Shown here: piece after piece, positions 34,163 through 43,297 of the stretch
Position numbering within the stretch: position 1 is the first letter of the stretch
How the letters are laid out: each line of letters begins with the position of its first letter
Assembly (NCBI GenBank): GCA_017860255.1
Contig: JAFNAR010000001.1
Span: 1 to 64,000, forward strand
DNA length: 64,000 bases
Direction of reading: 5' to 3'
From: Bacteroidota bacterium
Lineage (GTDB): Bacteria > Bacteroidota > Bacteroidia > Bacteroidales > P3
Notes under the pieces: model-generated
What the model saw: only the letters and a program-made list of their open reading frames with translations
Told to the model about the DNA's origin: nothing
The model's database searches: none
Made by a program: the position numbers and the translations under genes

Positions 34163-35197
34163 ATGTCGAACAAAGTAATATTTATAGGAGGAATAGGAAA
34201 GAAAAAAGAATTTGGTGGAGAATTAACCAAAAATAAATATATAATTACAAGACTTGAAGAATTAGGCAAAACAGTAATATCAGTTGATACTTATCAAAGC
34301 AGAAGAAAACCATGGAAATTATGGAAGCTTCCCTTTGTTTTATTGGTTTATCCAAAATCTACATTAATTCTATCATCTTCGTTGGGGAATATTTATTATA
34401 TAATCAAATTTCTTTATTATGTCAGATTAAAGAAAAATGTAATTTATTGGGGTATTGGTGGTATTTTTGCTGAAAGAATTAAAAATGGGGACTTTAATAA
34501 GAAATATTTTAATTATTTGAAAGCGATTTTTGTTGAAGGTGATATAATGAAAGATGCTTTATTTGAAATTGGGATAAAAAATGTTGTTACAATGCATAAT
34601 TTTAAAAAGATTGAATACATTCCAGAAAAGAAATATGGTAGTAATGAAATTATTAAATTTGTATTTTTGTCTCGTATTCTTCCCGTAAAAGGAGTAGATT
34701 ATATAATTGAAGCTACAAAAATATTAAATGCAGATGGATATTCTAATAAGTTTATTGTAGATTTTTACGGAAGAATTGAGCCCTCTTATAAAGAAAATTT
34801 CTTAAATAATGTATCTTCTATTTCAAATATTAACTATTCCGGAACTTTAGATTTGAGTATTAATAAAGATATAGATAAATTAGCAAGTTATGATATAATG
34901 TTATTCCCAACTTATTCAAAAAGTGAAGGATTTCCTGGAGTTGTAATTAGTGCTTATATTTCAGGATTACCAATAATTGCATCAGATTGGAATTTGAATA
35001 AAGAATTTATTATAGATAAAGAAACTGGTATAATTATTCCAACACATTCAATAGAAATATTATATAAATCGATGGTAGATTTAATTCAAAATCCAGAACA
35101 AATAATAAACATGTCAAAAATATGTCAATCGAAAGTTAGAGAATTTGATTTAAATACAATAATTACTGATGAATTTATAAGTAGTTTTAAAATATAA
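34163..35197 (+). CDS. Glycosyltransferase, GT4/group 1 type
   Basis: 344 residues from the ATG at 34163; an in-frame TTG at 34148 adds five residues and is less likely. C-terminal nucleotide-sugar domain: FVFLSRILPVKGVDYIIEA near 172, DIMLFPTYSKSEGFPGVVISAYISGLPIIASDW near 244 (the GT4 E-x-F-G ... E-like region, with Ser instead of the usual second Glu), and ETGIIIP near 293. It should transfer one sugar of the repeat unit at the cytosolic face. Donor and acceptor are unknown. Confidence 0.85.
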   Translation: MSNKVIFIGGIGKKKEFGGELTKNKYIITRLEELGKTVISVDTYQSRRKPWKLWKLPFVLLVYPKSTLILSSSLGNIYYIIKFLYYVRLKKNVIYWGIGGIFAERIKNGDFNKKYFNYLKAIFVEGDIMKDALFEIGIKNVVTMHNFKKIEYIPEKKYGSNEIIKFVFLSRILPVKGVDYIIEATKILNADGYSNKFIVDFYGRIEPSYKENFLNNVSSISNINYSGTLDLSINKDIDKLASYDIMLFPTYSKSEGFPGVVISAYISGLPIIASDWNLNKEFIIDKETGIIIPTHSIEILYKSMVDLIQNPEQIINMSKICQSKVREFDLNTIITDEFISSFKI

Positions 35198-35234
35198 ATT
35201 TAAATAAAAGGGAATAAATATTTCATTCAAAAAT

Positions 35235-35346
35235 TAAAAAATATTGCGAAAAAGTGGGTTTTAGGAGTTGTGACCCATATGATGGACTTAAATCTAAGTT
35301 TTTTCAAGCTTTGCATTATTTAAAAATCTATTCTTTTTTTGTTTAA
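35235..35346 (+). pseudogene. N-terminal remnant of a VpsJ-like alpha/alpha-toroid protein
   Basis: One frame reads KVGFRSCDPYDGLKSKFFQALHY (in parts) and stops after KIYSFFV. The CDPYDGLKSKF part matches the KGYDPADLLNSKY start of the intact gene at 39052. There is no ATG in frame and nothing continues downstream. It looks like the surviving beginning of a second member of that family; the matching C-terminal piece is at 40298-40445. Confidence 0.55.
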
Positions 35347-35461
35347 TGATTATTCAAAGATATTTAAAATAATTTAAATGTATCATATGCTTAATAATTA
35401 ATATATTGCTTCTGCCATATATTAATTCAAATTTGTTTAGATTAATACTTTGTAAATTATA

Positions 35462-36868
35462 ATGAAAGCTAAAACAACAATTAAAATTAAAAATATAAGC
35501 TCAGTTGCAAAAAGCAATATTTGTACTGGATGTGGTTTGTGTGCTTCAATTTGTCCTGAAAATTGTATATCAATGGTTATGGATAAGAAGAAAGGAGTAT
35601 ATCAATCACAAATTGATATAAATAAATGTACAAATTGTTCTGTCTGTATAAAAACTTGTCCTCCTATAACATGGTCAAATAAGCCAACAACATCAAATGC
35701 AGATATTAGATTAGGAGATTATATTGAATTTAAGGCTCTTTTTTCAAATAATGAGATTATTCGAAAAGAATCTGCTTCAGGAGGTTTTATTACAAGTTTA
35801 TTAGTTTATTTATTAAATAATCAAATAATTGATGGTGCTATTATTTCAAAAAGAAATCCTGATAATCCATTAATAGGAATTCCCTTTATTGCGACTACAG
35901 TAGAAGAAATTACTGAAAATAGCACATCTATTTATGGCCCAGTAAAGTTTGATGAAATAATAAAGCATTTATTAAGTACTAATGATCCAACAAAAAAATA
36001 TGTATTGGTTGGACTTCCATGTCATATTGAAGGGATTTCAAGAGCTCAAAGATTATACAAAATATTAACTAAAAATATTTATCTAAAAATTGGAATTGTA
36101 TGCGGACAATCACCTAGTATATTTGCTTATGATTACAGTTTTAAAAAACTTAAAGTCGATAAAAGTAACATAACAAGTTTTAAAAACAGGGGTGGTGGTT
36201 GGCCAGGATTTATGCAAATAGGTGTTAATAATAAAGATATAAAATATCCTTACCCTGGAAAATATTCTATGGGAATGGTTTTAGGGAACCCTTTATTTAC
36301 TCCAACTGCATGCCAAAAATGTGTTGATGCTGTTGGGTATAATGCAGATTTAACAGCTTCAGATGCTTGGTTGTCAAAATTTGAAAATGACAAAATAGGT
36401 AGAAGTTTTGTAATGATTAAGACCTCTTTAGGAAAAGAAATAGTGGAAAATGCAATTTTAAATCAAATATTCACTTCTGAAGAGATAAACAGAACTGATT
36501 TTATTAAAGCGAATATTGGTGTTATTAACAAAGCTTATAAAGGGAAAATAAATAGTATATTACTGAAAACTAAATCGTATAAAAATACTTACCATACAGA
36601 AATGATATTTCCAGAAAATGTAGGTTTAAAGCGATTAATACTTCTTTATATTTATAGTATAAATATTTTTCCAATACAGTTTATTGGAGCAAATAAATTG
36701 AGTAAAATAGCAAATGATACAATTCTATTTTATTTTAAGTTTATTAACTTATTGAAAAAGAAATCTATTCATTTAGGTTATTATAATAGTAGTTATCAAA
36801 CACTAATAAAAGATAAAATATCACAAATTGAAATTGAATCAAATAATTGTAAAAAAAATATTTTTTGA
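35462..36868 (+). CDS. Coenzyme F420 hydrogenase/dehydrogenase beta-subunit family iron-sulfur protein
   Basis: 468 residues. The N-terminal double 4Fe-4S domain has CTGCGLCASICPENC (about 20-34) and CTNCSVCIKTCPP (about 57-69). FrhB-type N and C domains follow (ESASGGFITSLLVYLL, VGLPCHIEGISRAQRL, CGQSPSIFAYDY, CQKCVDAVGYNADLTASDAW). This family is common in bacterial polysaccharide loci, usually next to a polysaccharide pyruvyltransferase gene as here. Its role there is not established; a redox modification of a sugar is the usual guess. It is not evidence for F420-dependent methanogenesis. Confidence 0.88.
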   Translation: MKAKTTIKIKNISSVAKSNICTGCGLCASICPENCISMVMDKKKGVYQSQIDINKCTNCSVCIKTCPPITWSNKPTTSNADIRLGDYIEFKALFSNNEIIRKESASGGFITSLLVYLLNNQIIDGAIISKRNPDNPLIGIPFIATTVEEITENSTSIYGPVKFDEIIKHLLSTNDPTKKYVLVGLPCHIEGISRAQRLYKILTKNIYLKIGIVCGQSPSIFAYDYSFKKLKVDKSNITSFKNRGGGWPGFMQIGVNNKDIKYPYPGKYSMGMVLGNPLFTPTACQKCVDAVGYNADLTASDAWLSKFENDKIGRSFVMIKTSLGKEIVENAILNQIFTSEEINRTDFIKANIGVINKAYKGKINSILLKTKSYKNTYHTEMIFPENVGLKRLILLYIYSINIFPIQFIGANKLSKIANDTILFYFKFINLLKKKSIHLGYYNSSYQTLIKDKISQIEIESNNCKKNIF

Positions 36869-36934
36869 TTTATCTGATTTAAAATACAAATAAGGTTAAT
36901 ATATATTAAATAATAATAAATTAACAATCAAAAA

Positions 36935-37798
36935 TTACTATAGCTTATTTATTAGCTTCTAAGCAAGAAATTGATTAATATCCATATATTGTTGTTAAAG
37001 CAGTCGAAAATGGTAAAATGTCAAATATTTTGTTAAATGTAAAAATAAAAATGAAATAATTGATATTATTATTCCTCAGGGAGAATTCTTTTATAATGAT
37101 TCTTATAAAAAATATTGTTCTTATAACTGCAGGTAGTGGAATAACGCCTTTATTTTGATTTTAAAAAGTTATCTTTTAAAATCAAAGAAAAATATTGTAA
37201 TAGTATACCAAAATAGAAATAATGAAAATATAATCTTGTCAAATGAACTATCCGCTTTGAAAAATCATTATAAAGATAGATTTAATATAATAAATGTTAT
37301 TTCAAGAGAAAAAAACGATAATACTTATTACTGTTATATAGACCATTTAATCATTTCAAAAGCTAAAGAAAAGCTTAATTTACAAAAAAAATATTATTTT
37401 TTTTTGGTACTCTGTTAATGATTGAGAGTCTTGAATCTATTCTCTAAAAATAATATTAGTCCAAATAATATTTTTAAGGAAGCATTTATCTAAGTTCGGA
37501 ATAAAAAGAGGTGAAAGAATTTGTAAAAATAAATAAGGTTATAGATTCTAGAATTGACATCCTTGAATTTGATAGTGTTTTCAATGATTTACAATCTGAT
37601 GCAGGTCAGTCAATTTTACAAGCTGCAACATATAATGATATTTATATACCACATCCTTGTCTTACTGTTGATTGCAAATTATGTAAATGTAAATTTATTA
37701 AATTCAATGTTATAAATAAAAATTCGTTAATAAAAAGTCCTGGCGATAATATTCTGACTTGTATTTATTATCCACTTTTAAATGAAATCAAAAATTGA
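36935..37798 (+). pseudogene. Degenerate ferredoxin-NAD(P) reductase with 2Fe-2S domain (PaaE/phenol hydroxylase reductase type)
   Basis: Pieces of one reductase run left to right in shifting frames. First VVKAVENGKMSN (near 36989), then IIDIIIPQGEFF (near 37060), then NIVLITAGSGITPLF (near 37110). Next comes the NAD-binding part with IVIVYQNRNNENII and NELSALKNHYKDRFNIINVISRE (37155-37330). The last piece is a 2Fe-2S domain with PHPCLTVDCKLCKCKF and a distal ILTC (GTG at 37511 to 37798). At least four frameshifts or stops separate them. The ferredoxin domain alone keeps all four cysteines (C-x4-C-x2-C ... C) and could still be expressed. Confidence 0.8.
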
Positions 37799-37804
37799 AA
37801 AATT

Positions 37805-39046
37805 ATGAATAAAATTTTAATTACTCAACATTTTAGCAGAAACAAAGGAAATGTTTCTCTACTTTATAGTTTAGTAGAATCTATAAAAAAAAATATACCA
37901 GATTCGGATATAATTGTTAGTTCTTATAATCCTAATGAGACTACTAAAATTTTTAATTATAATTGCTGTGAATGGCCTTTTATTACACGTAATATAATTG
38001 AAAAAAAAGGAATGTTTATGATTTGGAATATGTTTAAAGAGTCAATTATAATTTGTCTTCAAATTATTGTAGCTATATTAGTCCGCTTTAAGGTTATAAA
38101 AGCAAATAATTTAAAAGGTCGATTTTATTTTATAAATATCTTATCTTCTGTAGATAAAGTAGTTTCACCTGGGGGGCATCTTTTTACTAATTTTAATCAA
38201 TTTGGTGCAGTTTTTGCACATTTTTATCCTCTTTTTTTATCAAGTATTATTAAAAAAGACTATTATGTTTTAGCTCAAACTCTTGGACCCTTCTTTGGGA
38301 AATGGAGATTTTTTGCAGTTTTACTTACAAAATATGTTGTAAAACATGCAAAATATGTTTCTGTAAGAGATAATTATTCTCTAAATAACCTATCTTCACT
38401 AAAAATTCCAACATCAATGATTCATAAAACTAATGAAATTGTATTTCTATATCCAGATGAATCTAAATTTGAGGAAGATAATGTTATAAATGACTCTATA
38501 ACTGTTGGAGTTACAATACATCATCTTTATTATAAACATTTTATGTCAAAAGAAAAATATTTACATGAAACGGTATCTTTCTTATCAAAAATACTTGAAT
38601 TAGGGAACATTAATATCAAATTAATTTCAATGGAATTAAATGTTAATGATAAAGGTGACCATCTTTTTTTAAAGGAAATTATTCAACATTTTCCAAATAA
38701 TGAAAATATTTATATTGATTATATATCGATGGATCCAAGAAAAGTTTTAAATACGTTTTCGAAATTAAACTATCTAATTGCAACTAAAACACATTCTGTA
38801 GTCTATGGCTTAAGAAAATCTGTACCTACTTTAGCAATTGCTTATAATGAGAAAACTACTTATTTTATGAAAGATTTTAATCTTTCCCAATATAGTATAC
38901 CATTAAAGGATTTTAATGCAAATGATGCATTTGATATATTCAAATTATTAATGAATAATACTGATAATGTAAAAGAAACAATAAAAATGAATTTAGCTAA
39001 TATTCAAAAACAAGCATTAGAAAATATAATTATTTTAAAGGATTAA
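37805..39046 (+). CDS. Polysaccharide pyruvyltransferase family protein
   Basis: 413 residues, PF04230 type. The N-terminal ITQHFSRNKGNVSLLYSLVESI is the family start. VVSPGGHLFTNFNQFG is near 120, YVLAQTLGPFFGKWRFF near 155, VSVRDNYSLNNL near 186, and the C-terminal LIATKTHSVVYGLRKSVPTLAIAYNEKTTYFM contains the conserved His. It transfers pyruvate from PEP to a sugar as a ketal, or is one of the sugar-transferase members of this family. It lies with an F420-beta-type gene upstream, the usual pairing. Confidence 0.85.
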   Translation: MNKILITQHFSRNKGNVSLLYSLVESIKKNIPDSDIIVSSYNPNETTKIFNYNCCEWPFITRNIIEKKGMFMIWNMFKESIIICLQIIVAILVRFKVIKANNLKGRFYFINILSSVDKVVSPGGHLFTNFNQFGAVFAHFYPLFLSSIIKKDYYVLAQTLGPFFGKWRFFAVLLTKYVVKHAKYVSVRDNYSLNNLSSLKIPTSMIHKTNEIVFLYPDESKFEEDNVINDSITVGVTIHHLYYKHFMSKEKYLHETVSFLSKILELGNINIKLISMELNVNDKGDHLFLKEIIQHFPNNENIYIDYISMDPRKVLNTFSKLNYLIATKTHSVVYGLRKSVPTLAIAYNEKTTYFMKDFNLSQYSIPLKDFNANDAFDIFKLLMNNTDNVKETIKMNLANIQKQALENIIILKD

Positions 39047-39051
39047 AATCA

Positions 39052-40212
39052 ATGAACTATATCGAGAAAATTGAATTAATAATAAAGGAATCCCTTGAAT
39101 CCATAGAAACAAATCAATATAAAGGATATGATCCTGCTGATTTATTAAATTCAAAGTATAACTTTATAAAAAAATTACCAGGTGGAATTTTAAAAGTAAT
39201 TTCTCTCATTAATATATATTCTCCTTATAATTTTAGACCAATATTAAAAGTACAACCTGCTGAAAATACTACAGCTATGGTTATTTTAGGTCATATTTAT
39301 CTTAATTTATATAAAGTATATAAAGATGAAGTTTACTTAACTAAAATTAATTTTATTGAATCTTGGTTGCTGAATAATGCAATAAAAGATAATAATACTT
39401 TAGGGTGGGCTAGAATTATTGATTATCAATTTAATTCCAAACAAGATTTTAAAAATAATAGTAGTCTTACTTTTATTAATGCAGAAGCACTAAAACTATT
39501 TCTTGATTTATATGAATACACAAAATATAGTAAATATTTAGATTACTCAATAAAAATAGCAGATCATCTTAGTTTAGAAACTAATATTATAAAAAGAGAA
39601 TTTGGATATTGTTTAAGTTATGCAAGTAAGCTTAATATTGAAATATATAATGCCTCAATAATTGCAGGTTCACAACTAAATAGATTATATAAATACACAA
39701 ATAACGAAGATTATTTAGAACTTTCTCTTAGAATACTTGAATATACTTTACAAATACAAAAGAAAGATGGTTCATGGTATTATAGTTTAAATAATGGAAA
39801 AGAGAAAAAACAAATTGATTTTCATCAAACATATATGTTATCTGGAATAATTGATTATGAATTTGAAATTGAAAACAAAGAGGTAATAAATAATTATAAT
39901 AATGGACTTGATTTTTATGTAAAAAAAATGTTTGATGATAGAGGATTACCTTATTGGAGATATCCTATAAAATATCCTATCGATGTACATAATATTAGTC
40001 ATGCTATATTATTTTTCTCTAAATATAATATTGAGCCTGATTTAAATAGAAAGCTAATTAATCTGTTGATTGATGAATTTTATAATAAAAGGATGAAACA
40101 GTTCTATTATCATAAATGGCCTTTTCTAAAAAATAAAATTCATTACTTCCGTTGGAATACAATATGGTCTATTTATGCTTTAAGTGTATATGTACTAAAA
40201 AATAAAATGTAA
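39052..40212 (+). CDS. Predicted alpha/alpha-toroid glycan-processing protein (VpsJ-like)
   Basis: 386 residues, helical throughout, with the rhythm of (alpha/alpha)6 barrels (TAMVILGHIYLNLYKVYKDEVYL, AEALKLFLDLYEYTKYSKYLDYSIKIADHL, NASIIAGSQLNRLYKYTNNEDYLELSLRILEYTL). QKKDGSWYYSLNNGKEKKQIDFHQTYMLSGI and the C-terminal HYFRWNTIWSIYALSVYVL complete the pattern. I place it with VpsJ-like or GH88/GlcA-epimerase-like toroids of polysaccharide loci; no catalytic residues can be assigned. Fragments of a paralogue sit on both sides (35235-35346, 40298-40445). Confidence 0.6.
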   Translation: MNYIEKIELIIKESLESIETNQYKGYDPADLLNSKYNFIKKLPGGILKVISLINIYSPYNFRPILKVQPAENTTAMVILGHIYLNLYKVYKDEVYLTKINFIESWLLNNAIKDNNTLGWARIIDYQFNSKQDFKNNSSLTFINAEALKLFLDLYEYTKYSKYLDYSIKIADHLSLETNIIKREFGYCLSYASKLNIEIYNASIIAGSQLNRLYKYTNNEDYLELSLRILEYTLQIQKKDGSWYYSLNNGKEKKQIDFHQTYMLSGIIDYEFEIENKEVINNYNNGLDFYVKKMFDDRGLPYWRYPIKYPIDVHNISHAILFFSKYNIEPDLNRKLINLLIDEFYNKRMKQFYYHKWPFLKNKIHYFRWNTIWSIYALSVYVLKNKM

Positions 40213-40297
40213 TATTCGTAATAATAAATTAATAACTTGTATAAGACCACGTTCTGTATTTTCCATAAGACTATAGTTCTCATTTTTTTATATAAAT

Positions 40298-40445
40298 ATG
40301 CAGGATAAAAAGGGGTATATCTACTATAAATTAAAAAGGAATTAGTTCTAAAATATCATATATGAGATGGAGTAATGCTTTTATGTTTAATGCTCTTTCA
40401 TATTATTTATTAGAACAAAGTAAAAATAAATTTACTAATATATGA
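40298..40445 (+). pseudogene. C-terminal remnant of a VpsJ-like toroid protein
   Basis: MQDKKGYIYYKLKR in one frame, then a one-base shift and SSKISYMRWSNAFMFNALSY plus LLEQSKNK to a stop at 40445. The MRWSNAFMFNALS block is the counterpart of FRWNTIWSIYALS at the end of the intact gene just upstream. It overlaps the wecB start by 4 bp. With the N-terminal remnant at 35.2 kb it may represent one gene split by a later insertion. Confidence 0.7.
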
Positions 40446-41530
40446 AACTAACAATAATAGCAGGGGCAAGACCAAATTTTATGAAGATTGCTCCAATAAT
40501 ACACTCAATTCAAAAATACAACAAAATTCAAAATTCAATTGAGTATCGTTTAATTCATACAGGTCAACACTATGACAAGAATATGAGTGATACTTTTTTT
40601 GCAGAATTGAATATTCCAATGCCAAATGCAAATTTGGGAGTAGGAGGTGGAACACAAGCAGAACAAACAGCTGGAATAATGATTGAGTTTGAAAAGGAAC
40701 TTATTCAAAACCCAACAGATTTAGTTATTGTAGTGGGTGATGTCACTTCAACAATGGCTTGTTCAATTGTGGCTAAGAAATTAAATACTAAAGTTGCACA
40801 TATCGAAGCTGGAATTCGTTCTTGGGATTTAACTATGCCAGAGGAAATAAACCGTATGGTTACAGATTCTCTGGCTGATTATTTCTTTACTACAACAGAA
40901 ATTGCAAATGAAAATCTTAGACATTTTGGAGCAAAGGAAGAACAAATTTACTTTGTTGGAAATGTTATGATAGATACTTTACTTGCAAATATTAATAGAT
41001 TCTGTAAACCTGATGTTTTTGATAAGCTAAACCTAAAAGAAAAGGAATATATAATGCTTACAATGCATCGACCTGGAAATGTGGATGAGGCAGAAAAATT
41101 AAAAGCATTAATGAGTGAAATAGTAAATAATGTTCAAGGTTTGCCAATAATTTTTCCAATTCATCCAAGAACAGCAAAGATATTTACAGATTTAGGAATT
41201 AGAGCTGATAATTTGCATATTGTCGAACCAATGGGATATTTGGAATTTAATTATATGGTAAAACATTCTAAATCTGTAATAACAGATTCTGGTGGTATAA
41301 CTGAAGAAACAACTGTAATGGGAATCCCATGTATAACTTTAAGAGATAATACTGAAAGACCAGAAACCTGCACAGTTGGGACAAATGAACTAATAGGAAC
41401 TAATCCAAATGCAATAAAACCAGCTTTAGAAAAACTATTTTCTGGTAATTGGAAAAAAGGAGGAATTCCAGAACTTTGGGATGGGAAAACATCAGATAGG
41501 ATAATTGAAAAATTGATAGAAATATTATAA
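40442..41530 (+). CDS. wecB: UDP-N-acetylglucosamine 2-epimerase (non-hydrolysing)
   Basis: Interconverts UDP-GlcNAc and UDP-ManNAc. 362 residues, normal size. GARPNFMKIAPII is near 6-18, HTGQHYDKNMSDTFF near 39, GDVTSTMAC near 99, HIEAGIRSWD near 120, MPEEINRMVTD near 131, TMHRPGNVDE near 206, and TDSGGITEETTVMGIPCITLRDNTERPET near 280. Together with the UDP-sugar dehydrogenase at 18.5 kb it would supply UDP-ManNAcA; with the next gene it could supply a ManNAc(A) residue to the repeat unit. Confidence 0.95.
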   Translation: MKLTIIAGARPNFMKIAPIIHSIQKYNKIQNSIEYRLIHTGQHYDKNMSDTFFAELNIPMPNANLGVGGGTQAEQTAGIMIEFEKELIQNPTDLVIVVGDVTSTMACSIVAKKLNTKVAHIEAGIRSWDLTMPEEINRMVTDSLADYFFTTTEIANENLRHFGAKEEQIYFVGNVMIDTLLANINRFCKPDVFDKLNLKEKEYIMLTMHRPGNVDEAEKLKALMSEIVNNVQGLPIIFPIHPRTAKIFTDLGIRADNLHIVEPMGYLEFNYMVKHSKSVITDSGGITEETTVMGIPCITLRDNTERPETCTVGTNELIGTNPNAIKPALEKLFSGNWKKGGIPELWDGKTSDRIIEKLIEIL

Positions 41531-41533
41531 GCT

Positions 41534-42235
41534 ATGCTTGAATCAAGAATTATTAATGGAGTAAAAGTAAATGGTTTTAATTCTAAAGAAGATGTTATAA
41601 ATTTTGCATTTGCTAATAAAGGTATTTTAGTTGCTGTTAATGCTGAGAAAATTATCAATGCTACAGATAAAACACGTCAAATCATTAATAATAATATTTC
41701 TTATCCTGATGGGATTGGTGCTGTTATGGCTCTAAATCATAAAGGATATAAACATGCTACCAAGATTCCTGGTTGTGAACTTTGGTTAGATATTGTTAAG
41801 TCTTCATATAAGGATAAATCTTTTTATTTGATTGGCGGAACAGAAGACACAATTCAAAATACTAAGACAAAATTATTAGAAGATTTTGAAGGAATTAATA
41901 TTATTGGATATAGAAACGGATATATAAAAACTGAAGAAGAAAGATTAAAACTAATTGAAGATATAGAATTAAAAAAACCTGATATAGTTTTTGTTGCTAT
42001 GGGTTCTCCTAAACAAGAGCTTTTAATGCAAGAAATGTTGGAAAAACATAAGGCAGTTTATCAAGGATTAGGGGGTAGTTTTGATGTCTATATCGGCAAG
42101 GTAGAAAGAGCCCCAGAATGGTGGTTGAAAAATAATCTTGAATGGGCATATAGGCTTTTTAAACAACCAACAAGAATAAAAAGACAAATTCCACTTTTGA
42201 AATTTCTATTTCTTTTAAAGATTGGGAAGTTGTAA
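41534..42235 (+). CDS. WecG/TagA/CpsF family glycosyltransferase (GT26)
   Basis: 233 residues. VNAEKIINATDKTRQIINNNISYPDGIGAVMAL (catalytic Asp within PDG) is near 35, FYLIGGTEDTIQNTK near 98, and FVAMGSPKQELLM near 155, as in WecG (ManNAcA transferase) and TagA (ManNAc transferase). It adds ManNAc or ManNAcA as an early sugar of a lipid-linked oligosaccharide. It begins 3 bp after wecB, which supports a ManNAc-type donor. Confidence 0.9.
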   Translation: MLESRIINGVKVNGFNSKEDVINFAFANKGILVAVNAEKIINATDKTRQIINNNISYPDGIGAVMALNHKGYKHATKIPGCELWLDIVKSSYKDKSFYLIGGTEDTIQNTKTKLLEDFEGINIIGYRNGYIKTEEERLKLIEDIELKKPDIVFVAMGSPKQELLMQEMLEKHKAVYQGLGGSFDVYIGKVERAPEWWLKNNLEWAYRLFKQPTRIKRQIPLLKFLFLLKIGKL

Positions 42236-42267
42236 GAGAGGGAAATTAATTAAATATTGAATAATAA

Positions 42268-43290
42268 ATGTTTGATTTTGAAGGATTATTAAAACAAATA
42301 CAAGAATGGACAAATAAAGTTCCTCTAATCATATTGGGAAGTGGTGCTTCTGTTTCATTTGGTTTACCATCAATGAGGGAGCTTGGTGAGTATATAAAAA
42401 CGACTTTGTCTTTTGAAAAAGAGGAAGATATTAGTCAATTTGAAAAATTCAAAAGTAATCTTGATAAAAGTAATGATTTAGAAAAAGCTATGTCGGATAT
42501 ATATCTTAATGATAATGTTTTAATAGCTGTAATAAAAGCTACATGGGACTTGATTACAGAAGCCGATTTAAAAGCATACGAACAGTTTGTATTGAATGGA
42601 AAAGTAATCCCATTAGTAAAATTAATGAATCATTTGCTTAAAACAACCAATAGGAAACTATCTATAGTTACAACTAATTATGATCGTATAGCTGAATATA
42701 GTGCAAGCATATCAGAAGCAATTATTTGTACTGGATTTGCCCAAAATTACATTGGACATTTCTCAGAGAAAATTCACACTAATGCTTTGGATCACATTAA
42801 AGGATATAGCGGTCAGGTGAATATTTGGAAAGTTCATGGTTCTTTGGATTGGTTTGAAACTCCAAGTAAAGAAAAAGTTCATTTATCTTTACGTAAAGAT
42901 ATTCCTAAGGATTTTAAACCATTGATTGTGACTCCTGGACTTAGTAAATATGCAGAAACACATAACGAACCATATAGAACAATATTTGCGCAATCAGATA
43001 TAGAAATTCAAAATGCAAATGGTTTTTTGTGTATTGGATATGGCTTTAACGATGATCATGTACAACCAAAACTTATTCAGCAAATTAAATCCAAACCAAT
43101 AATTGTAATAACAAAAAAATTAACTCCAAAAACAAAAGAAGCAATAATTGAAGGCGGTTGTAAAAATTATATTTTAATGGAAGAAATCAGTGATAAGGAT
43201 ACAAAGATATATTCCTCAAGTCAAGGTGAACATATTTATCAAGAAGTTAGTTATTGGGATTTAGTAGAATATTTAGAACTAATAAAATAA
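42268..43290 (+). CDS. SIR2-family NADase component of a SIR2-HerA anti-phage system
   Basis: 340 residues. SIR2-type nucleotide-binding features: LIILGSGASVSFGLPSMRELG (GSGAS at 24-28), VTTNYDRIAEYSA (about 133), KVHGSLDWF (His about 190) and FLCIGYGFNDDHV (about 252). In described SIR2-HerA (Nezha) systems this subunit degrades NAD+ upon phage infection and forms a large complex with HerA. The HerA gene follows after 7 bp. This assignment is from established knowledge of the family pair. Confidence 0.85.
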   Translation: MFDFEGLLKQIQEWTNKVPLIILGSGASVSFGLPSMRELGEYIKTTLSFEKEEDISQFEKFKSNLDKSNDLEKAMSDIYLNDNVLIAVIKATWDLITEADLKAYEQFVLNGKVIPLVKLMNHLLKTTNRKLSIVTTNYDRIAEYSASISEAIICTGFAQNYIGHFSEKIHTNALDHIKGYSGQVNIWKVHGSLDWFETPSKEKVHLSLRKDIPKDFKPLIVTPGLSKYAETHNEPYRTIFAQSDIEIQNANGFLCIGYGFNDDHVQPKLIQQIKSKPIIVITKKLTPKTKEAIIEGGCKNYILMEEISDKDTKIYSSSQGEHIYQEVSYWDLVEYLELIK

Positions 43291-43297
43291 AAATAAT

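Noticed and set aside
35462-36868. Evidence for F420 or methanogen-like energy metabolism
   Set aside because: This family is common in bacterial polysaccharide loci next to pyruvyltransferases; nothing else in the window relates to F420.
36935-37798. Programmed frameshifting of the reductase instead of a pseudogene
   Set aside because: There are at least four shifts or stops spread over 800 bp, with missing segments between fragments and no slippery-site pattern. Decay is simpler.
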